This document shows, piece by piece, positions 9,616-18,205 of a stretch of DNA of 64,000 bases (the first letter of the stretch is position 1; each line of letters begins with the position of its first letter). A program made the position numbers and the translations under genes. The DNA lies in assembly GCA_026645815.1 (NCBI GenBank), contig JAPKMR010000003.1, forward strand, positions 1 through 64,000, given 5' to 3'. The notes beneath the pieces were generated by a model, which saw only the letters and a list, made by a program, of their open reading frames with translations, did not search any database and had not been told where the DNA came from. The DNA is from Anaerolineae bacterium. Lineage in GTDB: Bacteria; Chloroflexota; Anaerolineae; B4-G1; SLSP01.

Positions 9616-10455
9616 ATGCCATCTCCTAATCGAGACTATTTAACCCAGTTGCTGGATGCCTATTGGTTTGCGCCGCCAGTTGCCTTGTGGCGCGCGGTCG
9701 AATTGCGCACCCTGGCGCATGAATCCTTTCCCCGGCCGATTTTGGATTTGGGCTGTGGCGATGGGTTAATTGCCCAGGTGCTTTTTGATGGCGACCCGCC
9801 GATTGATACGGGCTTCGATCCCTGGTGGGACCAGTTACGCCAGGGCGCTGCCAGCGGGATGTATCGCAGCGTGCAGCAGGCGTATGGCAACGCGATGCCC
9901 TACCCCGATGGTAGCTTTGGGACGGTATTCAGCAATTCGGTGCTGGAGCATATTCCCGATTTGGAGCCTGTACTGCACGAAAGCGGGCGGGTCTTGCGTC
10001 CCGGTGGGCGTTTCATCACCACCGTCCCGAGCGATGCCTTCCGGCGCTTGCTGGCAGGTTACCGTGCTTGTGCTGCTGTAGGCGATCTTACCGGCGCGGA
10101 GGCTTATGCCACGCGAATTGATACCCGCCTGGCGCATCACCATTACCACTCGCCCAAGGAGTGGGCTGCTCTGCTCGAACGCGCGGGTATTCGGCTGCTT
10201 TCCGCACGCTATTATTTGCCGGCAAGCGTAGCGGCGATGTGGGATAAGAGCAACGGTGATTTTGGGATCACCGAGGATGGCCGTCCCTTTTACCGTTGGT
10301 TGGCCTCGCCACGCCTGCGTGGATTGGGCTTCCAGGCGCTGGTCCGGCGGGAGGTGGTGCGCCGTTTTGGACGCAGCTGGCGCCGCCCCTACGAGATGGA
10401 TGTGCCGGAGGGCGGTGTGGGCGCCGGATTGTTGGTGGTGGGAGAGAAGATGTGA
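9616..10455 (+). CDS. Class I SAM-dependent methyltransferase (type 11)
   Basis: 279 residues from the ATG at 9616, preferred over the upstream ATG at 9577 because AGAAGGA precedes it. Motif I ILDLGCGDG, the acidic motif-II region (GFDPWWDQL), motif post-I NAMPYPDGSFGTVFSNSVLEHI (residues either side of the break between FGTVF and SNS) and VLRPGGRF are all present. The substrate is unknown. The stop overlaps the GTG start of the FemAB-like gene, so the two are translationally coupled and may act on the same cell-surface or lipid-linked molecule. Confidence 0.85.
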   Translation: MPSPNRDYLTQLLDAYWFAPPVALWRAVELRTLAHESFPRPILDLGCGDGLIAQVLFDGDPPIDTGFDPWWDQLRQGAASGMYRSVQQAYGNAMPYPDGSFGTVFSNSVLEHIPDLEPVLHESGRVLRPGGRFITTVPSDAFRRLLAGYRACAAVGDLTGAEAYATRIDTRLAHHHYHSPKEWAALLERAGIRLLSARYYLPASVAAMWDKSNGDFGITEDGRPFYRWLASPRLRGLGFQALVRREVVRRFGRSWRRPYEMDVPEGGVGAGLLVVGEKM

Positions 10456-11486
10456 CGCCAGCGCCGGTCATTGCGCCTGAGGCATGGGACGGGTGGGTGG
10501 CGCAGCATCCGTATGGCACGCTCCTGCAGACCTGCCGTTGGGGAGAGCTCAAGTCCGCTTTCGATTGGAAGGCGCAGCTGGTGTGCCTGGGCGAACCGGC
10601 CCAGCCTTTAGCCGGTGCGATGCTCCTTAGCCGGCGCTGGATGTTGGATGGGGTTGCCACGCTGGCTTATGTGCCGCGTGGACCGGTGGTAGATTGGTCG
10701 GAGCTCGATTTAGTGCGCGAGCTCTTGACCGCCGTTGAGCGTGCCGCCCGGCGCAAGCGCGCATTGGCGCTCTGGTTGGAGCCAGAACTTCCGGACACTC
10801 CAGACCATCGCGCGCTGTTGGCCTCCCTGGGATATGTCGCTGCTACGCGCACCATTCAGCCCCCGCGCACGTTGGTGCTGGATATCACCGGTGATGAGGA
10901 AAGCATTCTGGCGCAGATGAAGCAAAAGACGCGCTACAACATTCGCTTGGCTGCGCGCAAAGGCGTCACGGTGCGCCAGGGCAGGATCGAAGACCTGTCC
11001 ACTTTCTACAATCTGATGCTGGAAACGGGGCAGCGGGATGCTTTCGCGGTGCATAGCGAGGCCTATTACCGGCAGTCCCTGGCGTTATTTTCGCCCCAAG
11101 AACAGGTGGCTTTGTTGCTGGCTGAAGTCGAGGGTGAGGCGGTCGCCGGTTTGATGGTCTTTGCGCTGGGCGCCAAAGCCTGGTATTTCTATGGGGCTTC
11201 CTCCGAGCGGTACCGTGAGCGGATGCCTGCCTATGCGCTACAATGGGAGGCGCTGCGCTGGGCGAAGCGCCGCGGTTGTGCGACCTATGATTTGTGGGGG
11301 ATCCCTGATGCGGATGAGGCGACGCTTGAAGCCGAGTTTGCAACGCGCCACGATGGCCTATGGGGTGTCTACCGCTTCAAGCGTGGCTTTGGTGGACGCC
11401 TTGAGCGTTTTGTGGGCTTGTGGGAGAAGCCCCTGAATCCGCTTTACTCTCCGGCTATGCGCGTTGCGCGCGTGCTGCGGGCCTGA
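10452..11486 (+). CDS. FemAB/FemX-like aminoacyltransferase (GNAT fold)
   Basis: 344 residues starting with GTG at 10452, which overlaps the methyltransferase stop and follows GGGAG; the longer ORF from 10296 runs inside the methyltransferase. The protein has the FemX double-GNAT pattern: N-terminal P.G.LLQT..WG.LK, central LAQMKQKTRYNIRLAARKGV, and C-terminal YDLWGIPD..., VYRFKRGFGG and a final W. Family members add amino acids from tRNA to lipid II side chains, while related proteins work in exopolysaccharide or exosortase contexts. Here it precedes rmlC, which is consistent with an envelope role. Confidence 0.85.
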   Translation: MTPAPVIAPEAWDGWVAQHPYGTLLQTCRWGELKSAFDWKAQLVCLGEPAQPLAGAMLLSRRWMLDGVATLAYVPRGPVVDWSELDLVRELLTAVERAARRKRALALWLEPELPDTPDHRALLASLGYVAATRTIQPPRTLVLDITGDEESILAQMKQKTRYNIRLAARKGVTVRQGRIEDLSTFYNLMLETGQRDAFAVHSEAYYRQSLALFSPQEQVALLLAEVEGEAVAGLMVFALGAKAWYFYGASSERYRERMPAYALQWEALRWAKRRGCATYDLWGIPDADEATLEAEFATRHDGLWGVYRFKRGFGGRLERFVGLWEKPLNPLYSPAMRVARVLRA

Positions 11487-11542
11487 CACATTCGGCAGCT
11501 CTTTAGCTCTGCTATGTGATAGCATTTTACGGGAGATTGTCT

Positions 11543-12106
11543 ATGTCCTTCAAATTTATGCCGCTGACGCTTCCTGAGGTGATTCTGGTTGAGCCGCGTT
11601 CTTTTACCGATGAACGCGGTTTTTTCCTGGAGACCTATCGCCTTTCAGAATTTACCGAGGTGGGACTTCCCCCTTTCGTGCAGATGAATCATTCCCATTC
11701 CGCCTGCGATGTGTTGCGCGGTCTGCACTTTCAGAAACAGCCTGCGGCCCAGGGCAAATTGGTAACGGCCATTTGCGGAGAGATTTTCGATGTCGCGGTG
11801 GATATTCGAATAGGCTCTCCGACGTACGGGCAATGGGTAGGTGAGGTTCTTTCCGCGCAGAATCACCGCTTGCTCTACATTCCGCCTGGCTTTGCGCACG
11901 GTTTCTGTGTGCTCAGCGAGGTAGCGGATGTGGTCTATCAGGTGACGGCGGAATACGTTCATGCCCTTGACCGTGGTTTTTTGTGGAACGACCCTGCCGT
12001 GGCGGTAGATTGGCCCATAGCGCAACCGTTGCTTTCGGCTAAAGATGCGCGTCAACCACTGCTGGTGAATGCTGACAACAACTTCTATTATGAGGAAGGG
12101 GAATAG
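11543..12106 (+). CDS. rfbC: dTDP-4-dehydrorhamnose 3,5-epimerase
   Basis: 187 residues from the ATG at 11543 (GGGAG upstream; the 11516 start lacks one). This cupin enzyme epimerises dTDP-4-keto-6-deoxyglucose at C3 and C5 in dTDP-L-rhamnose synthesis. Diagnostic motifs: DERGFFLETYR, MNHSHSACDVLRGLHFQ with the catalytic His, GEIFDVAVDIR, and the loop IPPGFAHGFCVLSE. No rfbA/B/D genes adjoin it. It could alternatively make an epimerised sugar for another glycan. Also known as rmlC. Confidence 0.93.
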   Translation: MSFKFMPLTLPEVILVEPRSFTDERGFFLETYRLSEFTEVGLPPFVQMNHSHSACDVLRGLHFQKQPAAQGKLVTAICGEIFDVAVDIRIGSPTYGQWVGEVLSAQNHRLLYIPPGFAHGFCVLSEVADVVYQVTAEYVHALDRGFLWNDPAVAVDWPIAQPLLSAKDARQPLLVNADNNFYYEEGE

Positions 12107-12110
12107 CATT

Positions 12111-12524
12111 ATGCCCTCTTGGATTATGCTGGCCTTGATGGCGACGTTCATCTTTGGCTTTTGGGGCTATTTCCCCAAACTGGCGACCCAATACCTCGAA
12201 CCGCGCACGGCATTGCTGTACCAGAACCTTGGGACGTTGCTTTCCAGTGTGGTGTTATTTGCCGTGTTGAAGGTGCGTTTCACGATTCACCCGCGGGGAA
12301 TTTTGTTTTCAGTGCTTGCCGGGATTGCCGGTACGGTGGGCACGCTCTTCATGCTGATGGCCTTGACCAAGGGCAAGGTCTCGGTGGTGGTGCCGCTCAC
12401 GGCGCTGTATCCTGTGGTCACTGTCTTGCTGGCGGCGCTGACCCTGAACGAGCCTATCACCCTCAAACAAGGCATTGGGCTTTGCCTTTCGTTGGTGGCT
12501 ATCTACCTCATGTCATCTTCATAA
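12111..12524 (+). CDS. Half-size EamA/DMT-family membrane protein
   Basis: 137 residues from the ATG at 12111, four bases after the rfbC stop, with an AAGGGG site inside the end of rfbC. Five hydrophobic helices form one EamA unit, ending LNEPITLKQGIGLCLSLVAIYL (conserved C-terminal helix, read in two parts). Half-size EamA proteins probably dimerise to make a transporter for small metabolites. It resembles the 141-residue protein at 34151-34576 in size and fold. Substrate unknown. Confidence 0.8.
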   Translation: MPSWIMLALMATFIFGFWGYFPKLATQYLEPRTALLYQNLGTLLSSVVLFAVLKVRFTIHPRGILFSVLAGIAGTVGTLFMLMALTKGKVSVVVPLTALYPVVTVLLAALTLNEPITLKQGIGLCLSLVAIYLMSSS

Positions 12525-12778
12525 GGCGTCGGGTCGCGCCAATGGTAATTGTCAGACTTCCATCACAAGTCATACACCGTAAAGTCCGTTAAAGAGGGTG
12601 ATTTTCGATGCCGCGTGCAGCGCGGCATCGAAAATCACCCTTAAAACCGCGGCTGAAGCCGCTCTTATGGTGGCAAGCGGGGTAACGCTGAACAGTTACT
12701 AATGAACTGCTAGTAGCAGAAAGCAGGCTTTCAGGCAGCAATCAGCTGCAAGCGTCACTTTGGGAAAAGGGGGAAATC
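12525..12778. other. Intergenic region with a 20-bp hairpin and a family-2 remnant
   Basis: 254 bp without a gene. It holds the perfect hairpin at 12596-12640 and a CGCGGCTGAAGCCGC mini-hairpin (about 12648-12663) of family 2. The following gene has its own AAGGGGG site just before 12779. Confidence 0.6.
12596..12640. repeat. 20-bp perfect intergenic hairpin
   Basis: GGGTGATTTTCGATGCCGCG (12596-12615) pairs perfectly with 12621-12640 around a 5-nt loop. It has the same architecture as the family-1 hairpins (GATTTT outer stem, GC-rich inner stem) but a different inner sequence. It may also end the rfbC-EamA transcript. Confidence 0.75.
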
Positions 12779-13702
12779 ATGGGCATAGCGATTGGATTGG
12801 GTGTGCTGTTGGTCCTTATCCTGGGCGCAGGAATGTATTTTTCCAACATTGCCATCCACCCCCGGACGCGCACGCTGGAGACAACTTACGAGTGGGAAGT
12901 GGAACACGGCACTATCACGGAGGAGGGCTTTCTGAGCTGGTCCCGCGAGGAAATCTGCATCCCTTCTCCCCACGGCTATGAACTGCATGCCCTGTATATC
13001 CCTGTACCGGGAGCCAAACGCACCGCCATTTTCGCGCACGGCATCACCTGGTCGCTCTACGGTTCGGTGAAATATGCCGAACTCTTCTACCGGCGCGGCT
13101 ACAATATCCTCATCTATGATCATCGCCATCACGGCGGCAGCGGCGGCAGCAATACGTCGTTTGGCTTCTATGAGAAAGACGACCTCAAAGCGTGTGTGGA
13201 TTGGGCGCTGGAGCGCTGCGGTGCGGATTGTGTGATCGGCACGCACGGTGAATCTATGGGCGCAGCCACGGTGCTCCAACACGCGGCAATAGACCCCCGC
13301 ATTGCCTTTGCGGTGGCGGATTGTCCTTTTGCCAGCGCGCGTGAGCAATTTGCTTATCGGCTGAAGGTGGAATATCATTTGCCGGAATGGCTCTTGTTGC
13401 CGGTGGCGAGTTTGATCACCCGGCTACGCGCGGGTTGGTTTTTCTCCCAGGCTTCGCCCCTTGCCGTCATCGGGCAGGTGGAGACTCCGGTCTTGTTCAT
13501 CCATGGGGCGGAGGATTCCTACATTCCTCCGGATGCCAGTGTGCATCTATTCAAGCACAAACCTGGCATCAAGCGGCTGTACCTGGCGCCGGGCGCCGAA
13601 CATGCACAGTCTCTGCTGAGTGATCCGGAGGCCTACGACTGTGAGTTGGGGGCTTTCCTGGCAGAAATTGGACTGGGGGATGTGCCCGCGGTCGCGCCAT
13701 AA
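12779..13702 (+). CDS. Membrane-anchored alpha/beta hydrolase
   Basis: 307 residues. An N-terminal hydrophobic anchor (about 3-22) precedes an alpha/beta-hydrolase domain. Oxyanion-loop region FAHGITWSLYG (85-95), nucleophile elbow HGESMG with Ser159, acid D246 in HGAEDSYIP, and His275 in GAEHAQS complete the triad. The architecture resembles the YqkD/BEM46-like group of extracellularly anchored peptidase/esterase-like hydrolases. No operon partner. Substrate not predictable. Confidence 0.85.
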   Translation: MGIAIGLGVLLVLILGAGMYFSNIAIHPRTRTLETTYEWEVEHGTITEEGFLSWSREEICIPSPHGYELHALYIPVPGAKRTAIFAHGITWSLYGSVKYAELFYRRGYNILIYDHRHHGGSGGSNTSFGFYEKDDLKACVDWALERCGADCVIGTHGESMGAATVLQHAAIDPRIAFAVADCPFASAREQFAYRLKVEYHLPEWLLLPVASLITRLRAGWFFSQASPLAVIGQVETPVLFIHGAEDSYIPPDASVHLFKHKPGIKRLYLAPGAEHAQSLLSDPEAYDCELGAFLAEIGLGDVPAVAP

Positions 13703-13724
13703 TTCCGGCGGGCGTTCACTGGAC

Positions 13725-14354
13725 TTACCACGCTGCAGAAAATCTACCCTGCCCGGTGACCCATTGGCAGGCGGCTTCAATTACGGCGCCAAAATCCACA
13801 ACCGCCAGATTTGTGGTATCCACTTCCATCACCGTGCCCGGCAAATCCAGGGGACCGTAAAGCTCTGCCTCTAGCTGTGCGGCAAACTCCCCCTCGAAGG
13901 TTGCGTCCACGTGCCCGGGATGGCGTTCTCCCGCCGCATTCCGCGCGGCAAAACGCGCCTGCAAGGCTTCCGTCTCGGCGACTAAGACGAGCTGCAGCAG
14001 CGTGAAGGGATAACGCTCGCGGAGCGCTGCGAATTTCGGCGTATCGAATTGGGGTTTGAAGTTGGCTTCTACGACTAAGGGTGCACCGGCTTGCAAGTGC
14101 GCCGCAATCGAATCGTAGAGCAGCGCAAAGCTGGCGGCGCCCAATCGTTTTGACCATTCCCGGTCACTCCAGCCCAGAGTATCGAAGAGGCGCTCTTTGA
14201 TGGCATCTTTCGTGAGCAGGGGGACCCTCAGCCTGGCAGCAAGCGTTACGCTCAGGGCGGTTTTGCCGGTTGCGGGCGCGCCGGTGACGAGGATGAGCCA
14301 GGGTGTGCCGGGCTGTGGCTCAGTAGGCGCCGATTTCGTGCAGACGGTTGTCAT
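13725..14354 (-). CDS. P-loop kinase of the AAA_33/zeta-like type
   Basis: About 209 residues if it starts at the ATG at 14354; the start is uncertain, as no clear ribosome site is seen and translation may be coupled to the upstream metallopeptidase gene, which it overlaps by 35 bp. The longer ORF to 14600 lies antiphase inside that gene and is not credible. The Walker A motif VTGAPATGKTALS comes immediately after the N-terminus, then LLTKDAIKERLFDTLG and VVEANF, the layout of small-molecule kinases such as gluconate, chloramphenicol or polynucleotide kinases. Substrate unknown. Confidence 0.65.
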   Translation of the reverse strand: MTTVCTKSAPTEPQPGTPWLILVTGAPATGKTALSVTLAARLRVPLLTKDAIKERLFDTLGWSDREWSKRLGAASFALLYDSIAAHLQAGAPLVVEANFKPQFDTPKFAALRERYPFTLLQLVLVAETEALQARFAARNAAGERHPGHVDATFEGEFAAQLEAELYGPLDLPGTVMEVDTTNLAVVDFGAVIEAACQWVTGQGRFSAAW

Positions 14355-14775
14355 CAATGCCGAAGTGGTGGGCGAGCTCATGGTAGAGCACGTGCCGGAC
14401 CATCTCACGTACTTCTTGCGCGCTGGAGCAGCGGAGCAGAATCGGGTAAAGGTAGAGGCTGATTTTGTCCGGTAACACCAGACCGTATTGGTGTGTGCGG
14501 CGTGTCTGCGGCACGCCATGATAGAAGCCCAATAGCCCGTTGGGATGGTTGACTCCCGCCTGGCGCAGCGTCTGTGCATTGGGCCAGGGTTCCACAACAA
14601 TCTCCACGTTCTCCATCTTATCCCGGAAGGCTGCGGGCAGCGCCTCTAGCGCTTCAATGACGTACTCTTGAAAACGCCCCTGCTCCATTCGGCGCCAATT
14701 CCAGGCGGAAACTCTGCGCGCGCTTGCAGGTTCGGCAAGCTGCTCGTCCTCTTCCGGCGTGTCCTCTGTTGTCAT
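14320..14775 (-). CDS. Minimal zinc metallopeptidase (zincin-like)
   Basis: 151 residues. The motif HELAHHFGIDDNRLHE (H132, E133, H136, distal E147) gives the HExxHxxGxxxxxxE signature of the MPN/DUF1025-type minimal zincins that often sit in bacterial housekeeping regions. The N-terminus is acidic and probably disordered. The start overlaps the L,D-transpeptidase stop (TAATG), so the two are coupled. Substrates of this family are unknown; a cell-wall link is only contextual. Confidence 0.85.
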   Translation of the reverse strand: MTTEDTPEEDEQLAEPASARRVSAWNWRRMEQGRFQEYVIEALEALPAAFRDKMENVEIVVEPWPNAQTLRQAGVNHPNGLLGFYHGVPQTRRTHQYGLVLPDKISLYLYPILLRCSSAQEVREMVRHVLYHELAHHFGIDDNRLHEIGAY

Positions 14776-15824
14776 TAGATGACCACCACACGGGTCCCGG
14801 TATTGGGGGCGGCATCTACAGTTTCAAGCTCGTAAGGCGCCTGTGGTTCTGCCCAGCGGAAAACCCACATCGCGGCGCGGCTTGGGACGTTGAGGCATCC
14901 GTGGCTGTATCTCCGCCCATAATCGTTGTGCCAGTATGTGCCGTGGATGGCGACCCCCGAGCGCGTGAAGTAGCTGGGAAAGGGCACGCCCGCGAGGTCG
15001 TAATCTTCACCGACCATTCGGCGGGTGTGGCGTTTATAGAGGATACGAAATTCCCCGAGCGGCGTGGGTGTCTTGTAGGTACCTGAGGCCACCGGGGTGC
15101 TGAAGACCGGTTGATCGCCCTCGAAACACGTCAATATTTGATCGGGAATACTGATTTGGATCCATTTATCGGGATGTCCCGGTGAAATGGGGGCAATCTC
15201 TGCCTGAGGAATGCGTCGCACCGACCACGTCGGGACATAAGGTCCCGGTGACCAGGTGATACCATCCTGCAACCGGTACCACCAGTCTCCGATCTCATCT
15301 TGGGTAGCCGCAATGACGCGATAAACGGTTTGGTAGTAAAGCCGGCGTTGCACGTAGCGGGAAGCGGGTTGCTGGCGGGATTCGGCGTACGGCACGCTGA
15401 CTTCGGCCCAGAACCCTGGCTTGCTGACCTCCGGAATGACCTCTGCCTGGCGGTTGTTTTCCACGGGTTGCACAAAGCCGCTGTGGATATAGCCCTCATC
15501 GGTCTGGTACCAGATGGCATTGGTGGGCCAGGGAGCCTCTCCGGCAACGGCGCTATAGAGCGGGATAACGGTGTCGTGGCTCTTCCAGGTGACGAGCGGC
15601 GCTTTGAGGGCCGGCTCGCGTCGTACGGCTTGTTGGTACCAGCTGATGATGCGTCCCAAGGTCGCCGGTGACGGTTCAGCGTTGGGGAGCGCGACTGCCT
15701 GCTTCCGCATCCACTTTTGTAAGATTGCGGCGTCATCGGGCAGAAAGGGTGGGTTGAATAGCGCCGTTGTCGCGCCTATACCCAGCTGTAAAAACTCGCG
15801 TCGTGTGACCTTTGGACTTTTCAT
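14775..15824 (-). CDS. Exported L,D-transpeptidase (YkuD domain)
   Basis: 349 residues. A Tat-like N-terminus (TRREFLQLGIG) suggests export. Residues about 85-200 look like SH3-type repeats. The C-terminal YkuD catalytic domain (about 222-345) has AIHGTYWHNDYGRRYSHGCL with His294 and nucleophile Cys310. Such enzymes make 3-3 peptidoglycan crosslinks or anchor proteins. It heads a three-gene overlapping operon with the zincin and the P-loop kinase. A cell-wall crosslinker implies the organism makes peptidoglycan, consistent with the FemAB-like gene. Confidence 0.9.
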   Translation of the reverse strand: MKSPKVTRREFLQLGIGATTALFNPPFLPDDAAILQKWMRKQAVALPNAEPSPATLGRIISWYQQAVRREPALKAPLVTWKSHDTVIPLYSAVAGEAPWPTNAIWYQTDEGYIHSGFVQPVENNRQAEVIPEVSKPGFWAEVSVPYAESRQQPASRYVQRRLYYQTVYRVIAATQDEIGDWWYRLQDGITWSPGPYVPTWSVRRIPQAEIAPISPGHPDKWIQISIPDQILTCFEGDQPVFSTPVASGTYKTPTPLGEFRILYKRHTRRMVGEDYDLAGVPFPSYFTRSGVAIHGTYWHNDYGRRYSHGCLNVPSRAAMWVFRWAEPQAPYELETVDAAPNTGTRVVVI

Positions 15825-15932
15825 GCCGTATTTTCCACTGTAAAGAAATGATTGCTATGTCTCTGTAGAATTTACCACAATCCGACCATTTATGCAAGGC
15901 ATAATTGGAAATTCAAACCTTGAAGGGAAGCT

Positions 15933-16367
15933 TCAAACCTCGACCTCGAAACGACAAACAGGGTCCCCTCGTCCGATGGCTTGCAGCAATCGGACCTTGA
16001 CGGGATGACCTAATAACGTTTCAAAAACCGCCGCAGTCCAGCCACACGTGCAGTCACACAGCCAGGGTGCCATGACAAGGCCTTCTTCCCGCATCGGACA
16101 ATAGCAGTGATCATATTCGCCATAAATGCGATTGCCCTCCCGGGTGAGGGGCTTGCCGCCAATGCCCCATTTGCGCATCGCGGCGAGCACCGCATCGAGG
16201 TCGGTCACGTCGGGCAGGGTTGCGCGCGCCCGCTCCAATGCCGGCAGCACGTGTGCGCCTGCACAGGCCCGCCCGCAGGTTTCGAGAAGGCGGGTGCGCG
16301 TTTCGGCGTTGATTTCGGTCTCCATCGCAGCTATCAACTGTTCCAGCCAGAATTTTGTATGTTTCAT
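15933..16367 (-). CDS. Cys-rich small protein, possible V4R-like domain
   Basis: 144 residues, not confidently assigned. Seven cysteines occur as CGRAC near 31-35, YCPM, a CDCTC cluster (about 104-108) and a final VCRFEV. The C-terminal pattern ..LLGHPVKVRLLQAIGRGDPVCRFEVEV (read in two halves) resembles the end of 4-vinyl-reductase/V4R-type and amino-thiazoline-hydrolase-like small domains, in which cysteines often bind metal. A metal-binding sensor or scaffold role is a guess. Single gene. Confidence 0.55.
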   Translation of the reverse strand: MKHTKFWLEQLIAAMETEINAETRTRLLETCGRACAGAHVLPALERARATLPDVTDLDAVLAAMRKWGIGGKPLTREGNRIYGEYDHCYCPMREEGLVMAPWLCDCTCGWTAAVFETLLGHPVKVRLLQAIGRGDPVCRFEVEV

Positions 16368-16421
16368 AGTTTTCTATTCCCATTACAAGACGTAAATTCC
16401 GGGTTGAAGCCTTATTCTGCT

Positions 16422-17903
16422 CTAACGCCCCGTTTCCGGAGGCGTTTCCTGGAGCGTATGCCGGTTTTGCGCCTCCTTGAGTTCCGCTTCTAATTCTGCA
16501 AGCCCTGGCAACTGCGGCGACATGTGCCGCAGATTTTTCAGGGCTTGGGCTGCCAACGTGAGGTCATCCAGGCGCAGGCAGGCTCGAGCCAGCTCGAGTT
16601 GCGGCGCAGGTTTCCCCGGTGTCAGCGCTGCTGCCCGGCGCAAGTGCAGCGCAGCTAGCGCCCAGCGCCTCTCTTCCATGTAACGCATACCATGGGAGAA
16701 AAAACTCATCCCTTCAGTGACGCCACGGTCCACTTGCAGCAGCAGGCGTTTCTGCTTTTTGATGAAGTCGCTCTGCAAGTTGAGGGTCAGCACCAATATG
16801 ACGACCGCCATGATGAATCCGCAGCCCGTGGAGACCCACTTCAGTGGCCCTTCCATGAGGAATCCCGCGACCACTACCAGGAGGACGCTCAGGATAGCGT
16901 TAACCAACAGGAAGTAGTAGACTGGCGCCCAGCGCACTGAGATGCCGATGAGCAAACCCAGCGCCAGCACTGCCGGAATCCAATTGATCCAGAATTGCCA
17001 ACGTGGCGCCTGCTCCAGAACTACCGGAATGGCTTCCGCTGGCAAGGCTGATTTTCCCCCAAAGTACAGGGGCAGCAGCAGGGTATAGTCCTGAAGCCCA
17101 AGCTTCTGGCTGACCTGCAAAACCCAAAGCAGGGGAGCTGCCAGCGCCGAGAGCACATTGATGGCCTGCATGGCCCAGAGCATCCAATACAGTGTCGAAG
17201 GTTTTTCGCGTTGTTGGCTCTTGAGCCACAGGGAACTGCCGCAGACACTGCAGCGCTTATCATCGGGTGCGGTCGGCGCGGCGCACGTCGGGCAGGCGTA
17301 ACCGTTATCGTAACGCTTCCAGGCAGCTTGCCAGGCTAATTCTTCCGGTGGGGGTGGGAGTTCTGCTTCGATGAGCTCAACCGATGAGGTAACCGGTTCA
17401 GGCTCGCGTTGCTTCTGTAGGGCAGCAAGCCCGTCACGGGCTTCACTGTGTGTGGGGTCCAGCGCGAGCACATTTTCCAGACACACCTGCTGGTCCTCGA
17501 GTGACTCCACCACCCGGCTCAGCCAGAGCCAGGCAAGCACGTTTTCTTCATCCCGCTCGGTCACTTGCAGGAGCAGGGCGCGCGCCTGGGCTTTTCTGCC
17601 AATCTCGGCGGCGGCGATGCCGCGCATGAGCAGGTCATCGGTAATACGGGGTTGCAGTGCGGCAAGTCCGCGTTTAGCTGCGCTATGTTCCGGGTCAAAC
17701 GCGAGCACCTGCTGCAGGCAGCGTGCCTGTTCCTGGGGCGATTCCATGACACCGCTCAGCCAGAGCCAGGCAGTGATGTTTTCTGGGGCCTCTTCGGCCG
17801 CGCGCGTCAACAACAACCGGGCTTTCTCACGCTGCCCGGCTTTGGCGGCGGCGATTCCCTCCTGTAGCATCTGTGGGACTGGTGTGTTCACCCTTGCCCT
17901 CAT
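16422..17903 (-). CDS. TPR protein with zinc ribbon and membrane helices
   Basis: 493 residues. Two long N-terminal TPR-like blocks (about 12-80 and 82-160) share the sentence-like motif AWLWLSGV.ES...C...VLA.DP.HS.A..GLAALQ. A zinc ribbon follows (CPTC...RCSVCGSSLW, about 209-231), then about four TM helices (about 240-370) and a C-terminal TPR pair. This is a common Chloroflexota layout with an unassigned, probably scaffolding function. The ATG at 17903 is used; a GTG four codons in follows AGGGCAAGG and could be the true start. Confidence 0.75.
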   Translation of the reverse strand: MRARVNTPVPQMLQEGIAAAKAGQREKARLLLTRAAEEAPENITAWLWLSGVMESPQEQARCLQQVLAFDPEHSAAKRGLAALQPRITDDLLMRGIAAAEIGRKAQARALLLQVTERDEENVLAWLWLSRVVESLEDQQVCLENVLALDPTHSEARDGLAALQKQREPEPVTSSVELIEAELPPPPEELAWQAAWKRYDNGYACPTCAAPTAPDDKRCSVCGSSLWLKSQQREKPSTLYWMLWAMQAINVLSALAAPLLWVLQVSQKLGLQDYTLLLPLYFGGKSALPAEAIPVVLEQAPRWQFWINWIPAVLALGLLIGISVRWAPVYYFLLVNAILSVLLVVVAGFLMEGPLKWVSTGCGFIMAVVILVLTLNLQSDFIKKQKRLLLQVDRGVTEGMSFFSHGMRYMEERRWALAALHLRRAAALTPGKPAPQLELARACLRLDDLTLAAQALKNLRHMSPQLPGLAELEAELKEAQNRHTLQETPPETGR

Positions 17904-18205
17904 TCAAGTGGATTGCTCTGATTATAACCCCAAATCACCTGCGAAAAAAGTGGGTTCGGCGGGAGGGTCTCCCCCAAATTTGAAACGCACCCCGGCGGAA
18001 CTGCTCAGACTTCCATCGCTGGGCGCAAATTTCGGGCTAAAGCCCATTATGAAGGAGTGTGTTTGGCTGACGCGCGTAGCACGTCAACCGAACACACTCC
18101 TAAAACTGCAGCTTTAGCCACTCCATCTTGCAGCAACCGGAAGAACGCGGAGGTGTTGCTGCCTGATGGTTCCTGGACTGGATGGCGCGCGGTGAAGCCG
18201 CGAGC
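17904..18205. other. Intergenic region with dispersed repeats
   Basis: 302 bp between the TPR gene start and the RNase J stop. It contains a repeat tail (TTTGAAACGCACCCC, about 17980-17994) and a complete family-2 hairpin (18025-18120). No gene seen. Confidence 0.6.
18025..18120. repeat. Family-2 hairpin repeat, copy near RNase J
   Basis: It starts AAATTTCGGGCTAAAGCCC (mini-hairpin), then a long imperfect hairpin GGAGTGTGTTTGG..CCGAACACACTCC (about 18053-18101). The same head-plus-hairpin layout occurs at 20206-20290 and, in shortened form, at 8935, 12648 and 16391. Confidence 0.75.

Noticed and set aside
13725-14600. 291-residue form of the P-loop kinase
   Set aside because: The extra 82 residues are an out-of-frame reading of the metallopeptidase gene, which has an intact HExxH motif.
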